A stretch of 64,000 bases of DNA from Symbiotaphrina buchneri (lineage: Eukaryota; Ascomycota; Symbiotaphrinales; Symbiotaphrinaceae): positions 785,030 through 849,029 of the forward strand of contig BCIG01000005.1 of assembly GCA_001599915.1 (NCBI GenBank), written 5' to 3'. The notes below the pieces were generated by a model. The model searched no databases and had not been told where the DNA came from. It was given only the letters and a program-made list of their open reading frames with translations. Positions 10,821 to 24,563 of the stretch are shown here, piece after piece. The position numbers and the translations under genes are program-made. Within the stretch, counting starts at the first letter, position 1, and every line of letters begins with the position of its first letter.

Positions 10821-13800
10821 GGATGGATCTGATTCCGTTGATTTAGTTGTTCACGCGGTGGCTCTAAGATCAATTCTTCATTCGGTTGGGAGTTGGAGAT
10901 GGCAATATATCCCGGGTATTCGGTTCGAAGATTGAAAGTGGCTAGAAAATAGGAATTTCAAGGACTTTGACTCGTTCCATCTGAAGTTCGAATGCCTGCA
11001 ATGCCTGCAACCTTGGTGATGAGTAAGAAGTAGACAGAGTTCCTTGGTCTGCTTAAGTGCCCTTGCTTTCATCGATTCGGTGCCGCTCTCAGGACCCTTG
11101 TGATCCTGGTACCAGGCAAGAGGCATAGTCAAGCAGATCCTTTGTGCAAGGCGTCTGGTCGAGCTTTACATTTCTGCCGGTGACCTTTGTGTCATACACG
11201 CTTTTAAATAGCTTCGCTTGTGCGTGGTCTCTGCAACTTCACCAATGGTTCCATGGTTGTTAGACCTCTCTGGGGCTTCTCATCTGCACACAACGACCAA
11301 CCGCGAATCTCCTACTGTAATCATAGATGACGTATATATAATTCGTTCGCCCAGTTTGGATGATTGGTGCAAATCCCCATCATATTTCACCACCAGAATA
11401 TGCGATGTGCGTGGAGTCGTGATGTCATCATCTCCAATTGGACAAACGGCCACAGGACCCAGCAGTAAAGCCGAAATAGAATGTGCCATAGTATGCTGCT
11501 CTCGCAACGCTATTTGAGCAGGATCTTAGTCCGTAGAGCAGGTTGATGCGTCATTCATTGTAGTACGGCCGTATCACGACGTCTGACCCGTCAGCCGTAC
11601 GCTAAAAGGGGCACAGCACGCGGCTGATGAGGCGTCAGTTCTGACGACCGCGAACGTTCTTCTCACACTTCAACTCAAACCCGTTCACTCGCCCTTCTCC
11701 CTTTGACCGCATGATCTTTGATGCGGTGCTGCTTAACAGATGTTGTCTGATTACTGTGAGGTATCCCCCATTCCGAGTCCGCCGGGTTTCGTGAACTGAC
11801 GAGGTGACCTCTGTTCCAGTTGTGTAGCCGCCATATCATTGCCGCGATGTCGAATACCTTCCCGTTCGCACAATTTCCTGAGTCCTACGCGCACCTTATC
11901 GTCTTCTCTTCCTTCACTTTTCCTTGAGCGCTCCGTTACTTGGGCATTGTGCTGCTGCGGTGTGCCCAGCTATGGATTCTGGAGCTCCCTCAGACAGCCC
12001 ACAATTCAGAAGTCTTCTTGTCCCATATTCACGGGATAGTTGGCAAGTGATGCACATTAATTTCAGTCTCTGTCTTTCAGTTTCATTCATCTGCGCTGGC
12101 CTCGCTGAAACATCAACATCTCGCCAACATTTCGATCGGGCACCGGAAATATTCCACCGATTGGAAACCCTGATGTGCCACCTTTTAAGGACTCGCACAA
12201 TCTGTGGACCGAAAGGCGGCAGCAAGGAAATCCATCGGTTCTATCACTTGTGTTGCATCGATTGTCTGAGCAAGTGTCTTGAGATGCAAGCCGCATGCTT
12301 CACCAAAGACGACGATGGGTCTATTCATTGTGTCATTTCCCGATTCCCTAGAAGCGGAAACCAACACATTATATATCCCACCAAGCTAACACCCAACAGA
12401 TGGCAACGAGGTCGAAATAAACTCCAAAGCACCAGCAGGGAAGTGCACGCCGATCTGTGGGACATTGGCAACGTGGGGACACGCGTCCCTCCCCAGTAAG
12501 GATCAACCTCGTGCGTTGGGATGCAGCAAGGATGTGCAACTGGGACGACGCACGACCCCGTCGATGAGCAACGGGCCGGTCAACCAGAGCCATGGGAATG
12601 ACTGGGAAGCACTGTCGATCATTTGTGTACTCCCTCACTCCTTGGCATGGATGGGTTTCAGATGCGGGGCTCGCCTCGTGGACTTGTGGTAGGGATGGCA
12701 GGGATGCTTTGGGACAGTTGGGAATGGTTCCGGCTCAGAAGGCAAGGATCGTTCCTGTCCACTGTGTGATGGCGCACGGGGAGCTCTGGAAAAGCATATG
12801 ACTGCAGTGCGAACCCTGGCCTTGCGATTCCTGGGGTTGTTCAAAGCACAGTGCCTGCTTGAGAGGCACTTCTACGAATACAAGCTTGCGACCACATCGT
12901 CATGGAGTACAGTTACGAGCAACGAGCACATGGGTCGTCCCCACCATTCGACAATCCCCTTACGAAACAAGTGCCGATCATCTACCGGGATACGACGCCG
13001 TCTCACTGTCAGTACCCGGCACACATCAACGGTCCCTATGCACGGTCCAATCACCGTGGGCTGCGATGTCACTGCCGGCCACTATGGTGTTCTCCCCAGT
13101 TCTTGGAGGACCCTAACGGTCGTTAAGCGCCCTCCCTAGCAAGGGACGCATCCGCTCGACCGAGGCAATCGAGAAACGGCTTTCTCTGGATCCGACACAC
13201 GGATTTTGGTTTGTTTGCTCGCTCGACTATGGGCTCGGCTCAGGTTTTGCTGTGACAAAAAAGAGCGGGGCCGCTTCCTGGTGCGTGCGAGCGACGGCAT
13301 CCTTGCTCAAGTTCTGGCTCGCTTTGGTACACGCTCGCAGGGCGCCTGGGCGAGAGCACTGGAGCAGCCGGTAGGAGATAGGGAAGGGCTGGGCATGCGT
13401 GACTGAGGTCCAAGAACGGGTCCGAGTTGATTCCCTGGTGGATCTACAAAGGATAGCCGATCACTGGACGCTCAAGTGCTGCCATTGGAATTGGAAACGC
13501 GGCCGGAGACTGTACAAGGACCGCGAATTTCCCTGTCTACACCTACAACAGTATCTTGGCAACAGCAACGCGCATCTCCATCCCGAAACGCACGTGTCCA
13601 GCATGCCGGTCATATTCCTGCTGAACAACGAAGACACCTTCTCACTTTCCGTCTCAGGTCCTTTTCCAAACACTGACGCGTCCTCTGCCCTCCTCCTTCT
13701 CGCAGCGTTACAACGGACCCACCACGCAGCATCGCAGCCACGGAGGAAAGAAAGCCATCCGCCTTACTTCGTTCCTCCCTTCTGATAGCGAAGACGCCCA

Positions 13801-16800
13801 GCCCGCCACTTTCCGCCCTCATCTGTTCCCGAGTCTTGCTTCATAATCAATCCACCGCGGCCCCACGCAGCAGTGACATCCTCTATCTCCTCCTAGCGGG
13901 CGGCGGGCCAGAGGGCGGTGGGGGCGTGTCTATTCCCCTTCGGGTCATGCATGCGAGAGAGTCCGCAAGCATTGCCCTTTTAGGAGCCCCTGCAAAAGAT
14001 GGCCCGACATCCCGACTCCAACGTCACACACACGCTTTGGACGACGGAGAAAGAATCCCAGCACTAGCCAGGGGCTGGCTGGCTTTGCCGTCTGGCTGCC
14101 TCCCGGGTTGGCAGGGCGGGCGGCCGCGCCCGGGCGAGAGATGATAAGCTTACTGCGCTGGCGTCAGATTTGCTTTTGGCGCGGCTGAAGATTGGCTGGT
14201 GGGCACTTGGTAGGGCTGAGACGGTTGGGGGCGCTTTTTACGGTGCAAGTCTGCTACTGTACGACGCACGCTGGGTGTTACGAGGTCCCTAACTTCGTGC
14301 AACACCAACATCAGCAGCACCAGTACCACCGCCAGCACTGGCACCACTGCTGATTCTGCTGGTGTGTTTTAAATGGCAGTGCTGCTGGCTCAGTTCGCAA
14401 TAATGATATGGCGGTGTAAGGTATTTTCATGAAAGTGATCGTCCTGGAGACATGTGGGCCCTTGCTCCTTCCCACTTTTCCCTTTCTCCTTTCCAATTGT
14501 GGTGGCAGGACAGTGGGACCGAGCAGCAGTTTTGTTTGCCCTGCTTGCTTGCCTACGTAGGCCCGCTGGGAAGGGACCCATGTTGTGAAACAGGATATAC
14601 GTATGCCTTCTTGAGCATTTAGACGTAATGCCATAATGATGTCGATTCTTTGCAATAGAATCTTTTTTGAGATATATCTAGCTCGCGCTCTTTCTGCGTG
14701 GCGTTACATTTTTGACTGTGCCGGTTTCTTGCAACACGAACAGCCATAATCACAACTACAACCACAACGCCCAAAAGACGAGAGAAACGATGCCCGACTC
14801 TCCCTCTCCCTCTCACGTCTGTGTGCGACGCTTCCAACCGGGACCACTCCAGAGTCCGAGTCCGAGCCTCCGAGCTGAGAACGCAAAGCCTATCGCAGTA
14901 TTATGATTCCGCTATCTGTCTGATATCAGACCATGTTCGAGGCCCACGCCGCCACGGTCCGGAGACGCTATCTACGAGACTACCTACCCGTCCGGAGTAA
15001 GCACGCTTGGACTTTCTCTGCGCCGCTGTCTGGGACTATTTTTGCATGCCAACAGCAGGAAAGACAGGGGAGGCAGGGTCGCAGTCAGAAACGAGTGAGG
15101 TTCCACACCGGACCGTGCCGGTCATCCACCAGACTGGGATGACTTGACTTGCTCGGACCGGCGGTCGAATTTGCACCCAGACTCCACTGATACGGGCTCA
15201 CCTTCCGTTCACGATAGAACTCGGGCGAGCGGGTTACGGAACACACACAAGTCATGATCCTACACGATCCTACGCGACCCTTCCTGCATCTGCAGTCGCT
15301 GGCACCGTTACACGACATCCCCAACGCCCCGCCGCGCCGACGATAAGGCAGACAAGAAACAACGCACACACGCAACGGGAAAGAGCTCCCGTTTCTTAAA
15401 TATTGTCACGTGAGGGAAGTGCGCCCCACGAGGGCCACGGTGGGCTAGAAAATCCCGCAGGAAATCTGTTCGTAATGGAGTACGGTACCTTCACACAGAG
15501 GGATAGAGTGCGGCTCTCTCTCTTTCGGTCTTTTGTATGACGTTGACATCTCCTCAACGTCCTACCTAAACAGGCAACCCGAACCCTCCGACTCCCCGAG
15601 CAATTTTGACGTCAACGACGACGGGTGTCCGGCGGACCCGAGTTGGCAACGTGCATCGCGGGTCCCGTGACTTGCGGGAGGCCGGGCACTGAGTAAGTAC
15701 GAGGCCTGCGCGACGATCAAACATCAAACACGTCCCTGTCCTGTGCTGTGGTGCGCTATGCAGAGTTGTGCAGTTGGATCTGCAGCCTTAAAAGCTTTTT
15801 ACTTTAAGGAAACGGCCGTAAGGGTCCATCAAACGGCACAGTATCCAGCGTAGTTGGAAACATGTCGGAGGCGGAACGGCCTGCGTGGCTTTTGCTGCGA
15901 CGAGATACGAATATCAGTGGTGTGCTGATCAATGCCCTGTTGGGGGTAAAGCGTTTCAGGGGTCTTGCGAAACAACCAGTCGTAGGGCTTACGGGTTGTT
16001 TGGGGGTGCGTTGGGTTTATTGTGGGTCGTGCAAGATATCAACGCTGAAAATAATGTGGGTCAGGCCGGTTATTATCCTCCTTATCATCCCTCAAACAGA
16101 TATTAAAATATGTCGGCGCTGAACAAACAGGAAGGCGGGCCTGGGAAGTGGAGCAACTTCTCGGCCGGGGTCCGGAGTCCGCGACCGAGCGTGGGTGGGT
16201 GGTCTTGAACAAGCGCCCTATCAAAACGACGGAATGACAGCGCCGTTCTGACAGTCTTGGCAAGACCCTCTCAAGTCGGGCGTTGACGTTGAAAGATGGG
16301 AATCATTATTCCCGAAGAGGGACCCACTCACTCACTCCACACTGAGCTCAGGGAAAAGGTAAGTGTAAAGGGCAAAAGGCAAAAAGGGCACAAAGGCTTG
16401 TCCCTCAAACAAGCCCCACACAAGAACAAGCCTCTGCCGCACTCCCGCCGCACGCACCTTGGTCTCTTTTCAGGCCTTCTTTTGCGGCGTTTCCCTGCGT
16501 AAGTATGGAGGCTAGCTAAGGTGAGATTTCGTAATCAGGTCTCCCATCTCCTGCTGATCCCAACGTCACCAAACCCGGGGATCTCTCCGTTCGTTCGCAA
16601 GAGACAAACCAGGCAAAAAGGCAAAGAGGCACAGCAAGAGGGTGCAAGAGGGCAACTAAGCCGAATCAATCCACCCACGGTGGCCCGCTCAATTCCCGTG
16701 GGGATTCCCTTTCCTCAACGCTTTGCTTATTCCCGCTGGGTTTAGTGCGGCAGCGCACGGGTGGCCAGTGTGGGCGGGAGAGGCTTTGGTGTTGGGGAAG

Positions 16801-19800
16801 GCCTTACCTTAGGTTTCCCGCAGCTGCTAAGCTCTTTTCTTAGTTTGGTAAGGTTCGGTAAGCTATGATAGACTATGATATAAGTGGAGAGACCTTATGC
16901 TTGTGCATCGTAAGGTAGATGTAAGAGGCTTAAAGAGCAGAGCGAATGAGGAGGAGAGAGATGCGAAGCTATGTGAAGCAGGGCGGCGGCGACGGGCCGC
17001 CTCGGTGGCCTTATCTACCTACCCATGAACTTGTCTTCGGCCTATCGTAGATATCTTAGGCAGGGACCTTCCTCGGAAAATAAAGACTGCATAGAGCGCA
17101 GTAACAAGGCAACTTGAGAACATCCCTTATTTCTTTCCTTTCTTGACGATGTGCAGCTGTAGGGCCAACCAGATCAGATCAGATCACATCCATGCAGGGC
17201 AAGCACTATGGAAATAACCCTAAGGTACTTATTACTTCATCTGTATCCGTAACACGCAATCAGGCCGACCGTCAGGCCCTACGGATTGCTGGAGATTTCT
17301 CGGAAACCTCGCTTGCCCCCCTTCCCGCTGTTGAGAGCCTGGTAACGAGGGATCGACCAGGGCCTTACTCGTACGAGTACACCCACGCCCAGACTAAGCA
17401 CGGATAAGGAAGTTCTGTGGCTACCCTAAACGGTAAGGCAAGGAAACTGGCAGCGTTAGGTGGTACACGAATACAGGTAGCGAAGGTACCTTAGATACAG
17501 CCATCTGCGGGACATTTAGGCAAGAGATTGACGGCAGCCCTCCTACTTGCGTTGTTAAGCTTCCGGCCGGCTGCCAGATCTGCGGAAGCGATCTCTTGAA
17601 CGGGATCTATTGGTGCGGTTTTAGGCTTTTAGATTTCGTACGTAACGGTCGCTTGTTAGCTACCTATCTACCTACATCTGGGAAGGTTGAGGGAAACCGC
17701 AACATCTGCGAATGAGAGTCTCTGCGCCCGCAGGCAGGGGTCCTTCAGCCGCCTGTCAGAGAGGTCTGACCGTGTAACAGCAATTCAAGTGTCGACAACG
17801 CAGCCTGTAGCTGGAAAGAGAAAGATACGGATGCCAGCGTATCGCAACATATCCCTCCCCTGCTTCGTGAATGCCAATATGGAATGGACTCAGCAGCATC
17901 TCCAGCACCGCCGCCAACGCCCGAGTCCTGCGCGTAAGGAGCGTAAGACGGCCTCAATCGTGCCCGTGCTTCCGTATTCGGGGGGTTGCACGCGAGCAGC
18001 GAATGGGGGCCGCAGCAGCAGCTGCGGGGACGCTGCAGGCTGGCTGGCTCACCTACAGCCTACAGCTTACAACCTACAGCGTACAAGCCTCCCTGGACAG
18101 CCATCCCTGGACGACTTCTTCCAGGCTTCCATCGCCGGCCTGAAACGAAATTCTAGAACGTCGTACCCGCGGCTTACTGCTTACCTGCCCTGCCTTTGTT
18201 TCTATCTATCGGAGCGTGCGTTGCAGCGCTGCACGAGAGTGGAGTGGATGGGAGTAACACAGCGCTGCATGCATGCATGCTGCATCCTAGTCCCTGGAGG
18301 CATCCTAGTCCCTGGAGGAGCGATGGACCCCAAATTGCGGGAATGGAAGGATGAGATTATTAGACGCTACTGTCCTGCGTAAGGTAGGTAAACATTGAGG
18401 ATTCGGAATCCGAGGACAAGCGAGCCAGCGAGCGAGCGACCGCGTCCCTCTCCCCGCGAAAATCTCTCTCGCTGTAATCGCGGAAAAGAGAGAGGGGAAT
18501 AACGGCGCTCTCAAACCTCGTGTCGGCGGAACGAGGTTCGCGTTCCGGGGCGGAAACAACATTGCGTAGGCCGAGAAAATACGGGTTCAGGTATACGTCC
18601 GTAATAAAGGCACAGTCGGGCGCGCGGGCGAGCTCGACGATCGCGGCGACAGCACGGTGCGACAAAGCTTGGATAGACGACCACCAAGGTACACCTACTT
18701 CGTAGGAGCTGATCAGTGGTGCAGTGCACGTGGAACGCGAGGGTGGGGGATTTTCCAGGCTACGGGGTGACGATCAGGGAGTCTGTTCCAGCGATAGGGG
18801 GCATATCCTTAACTAAACGAGTAAGGAACTTAAAGTGTAGGAAAGCTTTTTGGTAGATGGTGGTGGTGGGGTTGGCTCCAGGTGTTGGCCGCTCCAGGTG
18901 CACACGGTCCAGGTAAAGGAATTCCAGTTAAGAGGTGCCCTCTCGCCAAAAAGCTTACTTACGCCCGTAAATTCGCCGATACCTACCTGGAACGGGGCAG
19001 TAACGCGGGGAGGGACCGACCGGTACGAGGGAGGTCAACAAGGTCACACACACAAGTGTCTGTCCCAGTTTGCTGGCACAGCGTGTTGCACAATAGGCTC
19101 ATCATTGGTGAGGTGAGCATGCATGCGCCGACGCTACCACTAATTCGCAGCTCCTAGGTAAGGTAGGCGAAGTGGGCCCACCCGTCAGTCATCCTGCCTG
19201 TTACTGTTGTACTGTACTGCTTGCTGCATGCACGCACTACTTCTCAGCGAGCGAGCGGGGGTTCGGGATCTGCAACCCTTGAGCAACGCAGCTCATGACA
19301 CCAATGGCTGGCTCCTCAAAGTCAAATCCCAAATCAACACGAAGCTTGCACTCTCAGCCTCTGACATGCTCCCAATAATACATCTCAGACAGCCCTGACC
19401 TGAACGAGTAGAGTTGCTGCGTCCCAGGCAGCCAGTGCGTACCTCACCTCACCCCTCCCTGCCCAGCTAAAGGTACTCGTACTACCAAAAGCTTACGGCT
19501 CGCATGGGCGGACGGAAAGCGGCAAGGATGAGCTTAGCCTTTCCCTAGAAAGCTTAGCTGTGGCAGAGCCAACAGCCTCAGCCGCAGCCAAAATCGCGAC
19601 TTTGATGAATCAATGTTGGTCCCGGTGTCGCCGTCCCGCTCCGAAAAATAACACCTCCACCCCTGTCGCCCGTGCCTTTCCCCTTTCTACGCATATCCTT
19701 ATCGGGCCCCCTGTTACGAGCGGCACCCTGGTCGGCCGTTCTTCACATGGAAAAATCATCCCAACGATGCTGTGCCGCAGGTTCGCTGCGCTAGCCACGT

Positions 19801-20395
19801 CGGGGTTTGATTTCTAGCCATGTCGGACTTTGATTCTGCCCGCGTTTTGGCCCGTAGACGATGCGAGCCGGAAAGGAAAGCTTGGAGAAGTAGCAAGCAG
19901 AGATAAAAGAAGCAGTACATTACAGGCCGTAGATGCGGGTTGTCTTACCATCAATTTCAATGATAGGTGGCCGGGTCTAAAACCTCCCCGGACCCGCCAA
20001 GCACGCACGCTGCATTTATAACCATCGCAGACGTCCGTCCCATCCCCTGGCCCCAACGGATCTATCTCTCTTCTTTCGGAACGCCCAGAACACGCCACAC
20101 GCATCCAGACGCATACATATCCTCACAGCTTGTCTGTCCTGTGGCTGCCGTAGCCGAAGGGTCAGACCCATCATCTCTACAACGTTGCTATAACGTCGCA
20201 CAACAGCTTCAGCTCCCGCTTGGCCTGCACTAGGCTTGGTCTTATCGGCGGTGCTTTCACATGCTGCAATATATATTCCTCCCTGTTGGAACTTGTTTTG
20301 GCAAATCGAGGACACTTGAGGATAATACTTCTTCGACATCACTTTCACCTACCACTACCACCTTACTCAACTCTTTCTATTCCTTCATCTCAGCC
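10821..20395. other. 9.6-kb gene desert upstream of the MYB gene
   Basis: No frame longer than about 230 codons is present, and none shows a known motif, codon pattern or splice structure. Short words such as AAGGTA, CTTACC, CCTACC and their complements recur between about 16.8 and 19.5 kb. A few TATATA stretches occur, for example near 20,270 just before the MYB start. No tRNA, transposon end or inverted repeat was recognised. It may be a long regulatory region, non-coding transcript territory or both. Confidence 0.6.
18282..18317. repeat. 18-bp perfect tandem duplication
   Basis: GCATCCTAGTCCCTGGAG occurs twice head to tail. It directly follows an alternating GCATGCATGCATGC stretch (about 18,267-18,281), which is self-complementary. 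No function is evident. Confidence 0.8.
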
Positions 20396-22033
20396 ATGGC
20401 ATCCAACAGTAATTCTCGCATACGACGGAGATGGACCGAGCAGGAAGACCAGATCCTTCGGGTGGAGGCAGACTTCCAACGTACGTCGCCACCCTCACAC
20501 CCTCCTTCCTTCTCAAGCTCCTCAACTAACCACATCATCTATACAGTAAGCCAAGGGGCCCTCAAAGACTGGAACCGCATCGCCGCCAAGCTGCCGGGCC
20601 GAACCAACAAAGACTGCCGTAAGCGATACAGCAAAGTATGCGAGCACGTCAAGAAAGGCGCCTGGAGCCCCGCTGAAGACAAGCGTCTCCAAGCCGGCGT
20701 CGAACAATGCGGCTTTCGGTGGACGCAGGTGGCGAGAGTGGTTCGCACGCGCCATGCAGATCGTACGTCCGCCCCAGCTGGAACTTATACCTGGGAAGAG
20801 GTCTCATTAGCTGACATTTATTTGGTAGAATGTGCAAAGCGTTGGCAGCATAGTCTAGATCCGAGCTTGGATCATAGCGAGTGGCAGCCAGCTGATGACG
20901 ATCGGCTCATTGCCGCGGTGGCAGCGCACGGCAGGAACTGGAAACTCATCGGCGAGAAGGAGTTTTCCAACCGGTCCACCACCGACATCAAGAATCGGTG
21001 AGTTTTGCTTCGTCCCTTCCTTCCCTACTCCTCCCCTACAAACAAACTCAAGCTAACAACCAAACGCAGCTTCGCCATCGCCGACCGCAAACGCGAGAAA
21101 GCCTCCACCGCACACGCCCAACGTCCAACCCACCACACAATCCAGAGCAGCGGGGGGCGACCACGCAGCGACACGCTCGACAGCCAGCAGAGCAGCACCA
21201 GCTCCACGCTCTCATCGACCTCCTCCGCCTCCTCCTCCGCCACGTCCTCGCCCTCTCCGCTGCCGAACCTGCTGGACATGACGCTCGAGGATTTCCTCGC
21301 GCAGCACACGCACACGCACACACGCACGCCGCGGCCGCACATCCGGCACGCGCCCGAGTCGGGCTACAGCTCCGGCAGCGCCACCAGCGCTTTGCAGCTC
21401 TCACCCGACCTAAAAGCCGTCGACCACTTCTCCCAGAACCAGCCGGGCCTGTACTGTGGTCTATCGCTACCGCCGAGTGATTTCGCCATGGACCTCGGCC
21501 TCAATGGTGCCGGGGAGTTTGGTACTACCAGCGCGATGTTCGCGGCGGGCGTGGGCGCGCCCGAGGATATTCTTGGTCCGCTGCCGAGTTTGGTCTCGTC
21601 CTTGGAGGAGCACGGCTCGGCCTCGAGCTCGAGCGCACCGAGTCGTGCGAATAGTGGCTCCAGCGCGTGGTCGGCGGATGCGGATGCGGATGCGTTTATG
21701 AGCGGCACCGACGGGGCGAATTTCCAGTGGGACGCCGGCACGTTCGCGAGTGAGACGCTCATGCAGAGCTCCCCTATGGAGCAACAACAGCAATCGCAGC
21801 AGCAGCAGCAGCAGCAGCAGCAGTCGCAACAGCCTCAACAATCACAAGCGGCGGGACTACAACAACCAATCCCTCTATCGCAGCAGGAACTGGGCCTGTT
21901 GGAAGATCTCGAGTGGGGCCCGAGTTATAAGACGACGCTGACGCTCGACGATGTGCCCCCGCAGACGCTGAATCAGGTCCTGGATGTGCTGTTTAAGAGT
22001 CGGACGAGGGTTAGGATGGAGACTTTTCAGTGA
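20396..22033 (+). CDS. Three-repeat MYB DNA-binding protein with polyQ tract
   Basis: Four exons (20396-20480, 20547-20762, 20829-20997, 21070-22033) give 477 residues. R1 starts at residue 10 (RRRWTEQEDQIL, then KLPGRTNKDCRKRYSK), R2 at about 66 (KGAWSPAEDKRLQAGVEQCG, then QCAKRWQHSL) and R3 at about 120 (SEWQPADDDRLIAAVAAHG, then STTDIKNRF). Residues 170-230 are Ser/Thr rich. A glutamine-rich region spans roughly residues 393-430, then a conserved-looking acidic C-terminus. It is likely a nuclear transcription factor that binds DNA through R2R3-type recognition helices. The ATG at 20396 was chosen because it opens the MYB frame just after a pyrimidine-rich leader. The 9.6-kb empty upstream region suggests complex control. 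Confidence 0.88.
21797..21823 (+). repeat. (CAG)9 trinucleotide repeat coding for glutamine
   Basis: Nine perfect CAG units sit inside a longer CAA/CAG-rich stretch in the last MYB exon. Such runs vary in length between strains, so this is a possible polymorphic activation-region element. Confidence 0.9.
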
Positions 22034-23033
22034 TTCAATTTATTCAGCGAGTGATGGAGAGTGGGAGTCTGCGTCGCGATGAATGAGGTTGGGATGCAAG
22101 ATTGACTGGGAAAAGAGGAAGAAGATTATGATTATTATGAATTATTATGGACTTCTGGTTTCGGGACTTTGCTGTGCTGAATATTATGAGCTGAATCAGC
22201 CTGTGCGCCTTTCCTTCTGATTGTTTTCTTTTCCTCCTTTTTTTGTGTTTTACCACACGCATTGTATGATACCTCCTTCTTTCATTGCGTTTTAACCTGG
22301 GCTGTGGGAACAGGTGAAGAGGGAAATGTTGCACTAGAGGAGGATTGAGACTGACGGGTCAGATATTCATCTCTACTTTGAGCAGGTTACTGGAAAGAGA
22401 ATGAGGAAAGAGAATGTGGAGGTTTTGTGGACTGTGTATCATAGTTACCGAATTCTCTAAGTTTCTAGAGGGTCGAAGAGAAGAGTATGGACAGATATTT
22501 TTGAAAGATAGAGAAGATATGAGAGCAGATGTGAGAAAGAGACTTGAGACGGTGCTATAAGACGCTGCTGCTTGAGACTCAGAGTTGGACTGAGATAGGT
22601 GTACCATACTGGAAGTGTAAAATGTTCGTACCGGCTCACGAGGATGGGATAGGAACCTGGCTAGTAGTGTCATTCCCGAACTGCGATGGCTGTCAGAACC
22701 AAGTATGAACGATTTTAAGCTGAGAATCGATGTCTTGTGCACATTATGGTCACGACTGACTTCAGGGGTGATTTTGTTAGAATTGTCACAGTCAAGTTTC
22801 CTTGTCTCCTAGATGCTTTTGTTGTTTGAAAGTCACTCTTTGGGCAGCGCTGTATGCTATAGCTGTGTGGTATATGCCTAAAAGCTGTATTGAATCTACA
22901 GCAATCCAATCACTTCCCCCAAAGGATCTCCCTTAAAGTACCTCCCACGTCAGCGATGTGTCTGTCTGTCCTCCGTATCCCCCCATCTTCTCCCCCCTAT
23001 GCTACCTCCATCCTTCAACCCCTTTCTAACTCC
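22034..23033. other. Intergenic between convergent MYB and deacetylase genes
   Basis: 1.0 kb of AT-richer sequence holding the 3' ends of the two convergent genes. No further gene is supported. Confidence 0.6.
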
Positions 23034-24563
23034 CTAAGCCAACTGACCCCTCTTATACGGGAACTTCTCGCGGAAGTGCACAGCGATGTCCTTGCGGGTC
23101 GTCACCCATACGTCTGGCTTCGAGGCTACGTACTCGACGAACTTCTTCAGCGCGGGGAAGCGCCCTGGTTTGCCGGTGATGCGGCAGTCTACGCCCAGGA
23201 TCGGGAGTTGTTAGCAGTCAGGAGAGGATGGTGAAGGGATGAATTGGAGCGGAGATGAAGAGCGAGAGGGGATGGGAACGGGGAGGTGAGGAGGGTGGAA
23301 GGACGAAAGATGAGAGGGGAGGGGAGGAACGGGAAAGGAAGGGGAGAGGGGAGGAGGGGGGAAGGAGTGGAAAGTAAGGTAAGGGCAAGGATAAAAGCAA
23401 GAACAAGAGGGAATGAGGAAACACGGGGTAAAACTCACGCAACCCCACAGTCATCATCTTCGGCCTGCCCCTCACGCCCTCCTCATACAGCGTATCAAAC
23501 GCATTCTTCAAATGGCCCTCAAAATCCCCCGGCCCACCCCACCCCTGTGGCGAATGGAACTTCAAGTCATTACAATCATACGTATACGGAATCATCAGCA
23601 TGCCCTTTGGCTCCTTGCTCTCCTTCTCCGCAGGCACGTCCTCCCAGTACGGGATGTCGTCCGCGTAGCAGTCGCTCTCCCACAGCAAAGGTAGGTTCTG
23701 CTCGGAGAAGACTTCGTGCAACAGGCCTTTGGAGTGGGGGGACAGGCGCCCGTAGTACCACCCTACTGGTGCGCTGCCCGTGAGGGATCGGATGCAGCTG
23801 ATTTGCCGCTCGATGTAGGTTTTTTCTTCCGTCGGCGACATCGAGTGGTAGTCGACCCATCTGTTGCTTCTCTTAGCCGTGATCTCTCCTGCCGCGGAAA
23901 AAGAGGAGAACCCAAGGAGTTCCAAACAAGAAAACAAAGTCAAACAATTCAAAAGCAGCCAATTTTCATGAAAAGTCACAGGCATACCGATAAGCATGAC
24001 TAGCAACCTCATGGCCACCCTTCACACAGGCCTCGGCGACAGCCGGGTTCTTCTCCAGCGCCTGGCCGACGGCATAGAAGGTGACGGGGAACCCATGCGC
24101 CTCGAACAGGTTCAGCAGCCGCCACACGCCGACGCGCGAGCCGTAGTCGTAGTCGCTCTCGGTGTTCAGGCTGCGCACGCCGACTTTGGATCCGATGTTC
24201 GATTGCTCCCACAAATGGCTCTCGCTCTGTGCGTCGCCGTTGGAGACGGTGCGTTCGGCGCCCTAGTGTGCGTTAGACAGGTCGGAAGGAACTGTACTCT
24301 TCTCGGGAATGAGCGTTTCGCTCGAGCTGATAGATATGCCGGCGAATAGTGGACAAATGTGAGAAGCGCACCTCTTCGTAATTAATCACAAACGAGACCG
24401 CGATCTTCGCGCCCTTGGGCCACTGCGGATCCATGCTCTCGCGCCCATAGCCGATCAGGTTCCGGGGAAAATCGTATTTGGTGTCGCGCAGCGGGTCGAC
24501 GCTCGGTGCGTCCAGACATGGCGCGATGCCCGCTGGGTTGTTGCTTTGTACAGGGACTGACAT
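23034..24563 (-). CDS. PuuE/allantoinase-like polysaccharide deacetylase family protein
   Basis: Four exons on the minus strand (24563-24372, 24262-23988, 23860-23439, 23188-23034) give 347 residues. The N-terminus reads DFPRNLIGYGRESMDPQWP and IAVSFVINYEE, typical of the PuuE branch of the NodB fold. Metal/substrate residues are carried by VTFYAVGQALE and GHEVASHAYRWVDYH, with PVGWYYGR, DCNDLKFH and a C-terminal GLHCRITGKPGRF. PuuE-type proteins act on allantoin or related ureides; fungal relatives are often loosely labelled chitin deacetylase. No signal peptide is seen, which favours an intracellular ureide hydrolase over a wall enzyme. The last intron is 250 bases, unusually long here, and strongly purine biased. 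Intact. Confidence 0.82.
23189..23438. repeat. Polypurine tract filling an intron
   Basis: Most of this intron, roughly 23,218-23,430, is A/G only on the plus strand with few interruptions, so the transcript intron is pyrimidine rich. It is not a simple repeat. Mirror-like purine tracts of this kind can form triplex DNA; whether this one does is unknown. Confidence 0.7.

Noticed and set aside
11924-12499. 191-codon open frame in the gene desert
   Set aside because: No motif or splice structure; overlapping frames on the other strand are nearly as long.
17687-18382. 231-codon open frame in the gene desert
   Set aside because: Composition is low-complexity and Arg/Ser/Cys rich, with no domain, no homologue recognised and no codon-use support.
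10821-20395. Transposon remnants in the gene desert
   Set aside because: No transposase, integrase or reverse-transcriptase motif and no terminal repeats were found by eye; a repeat-library search could change this.
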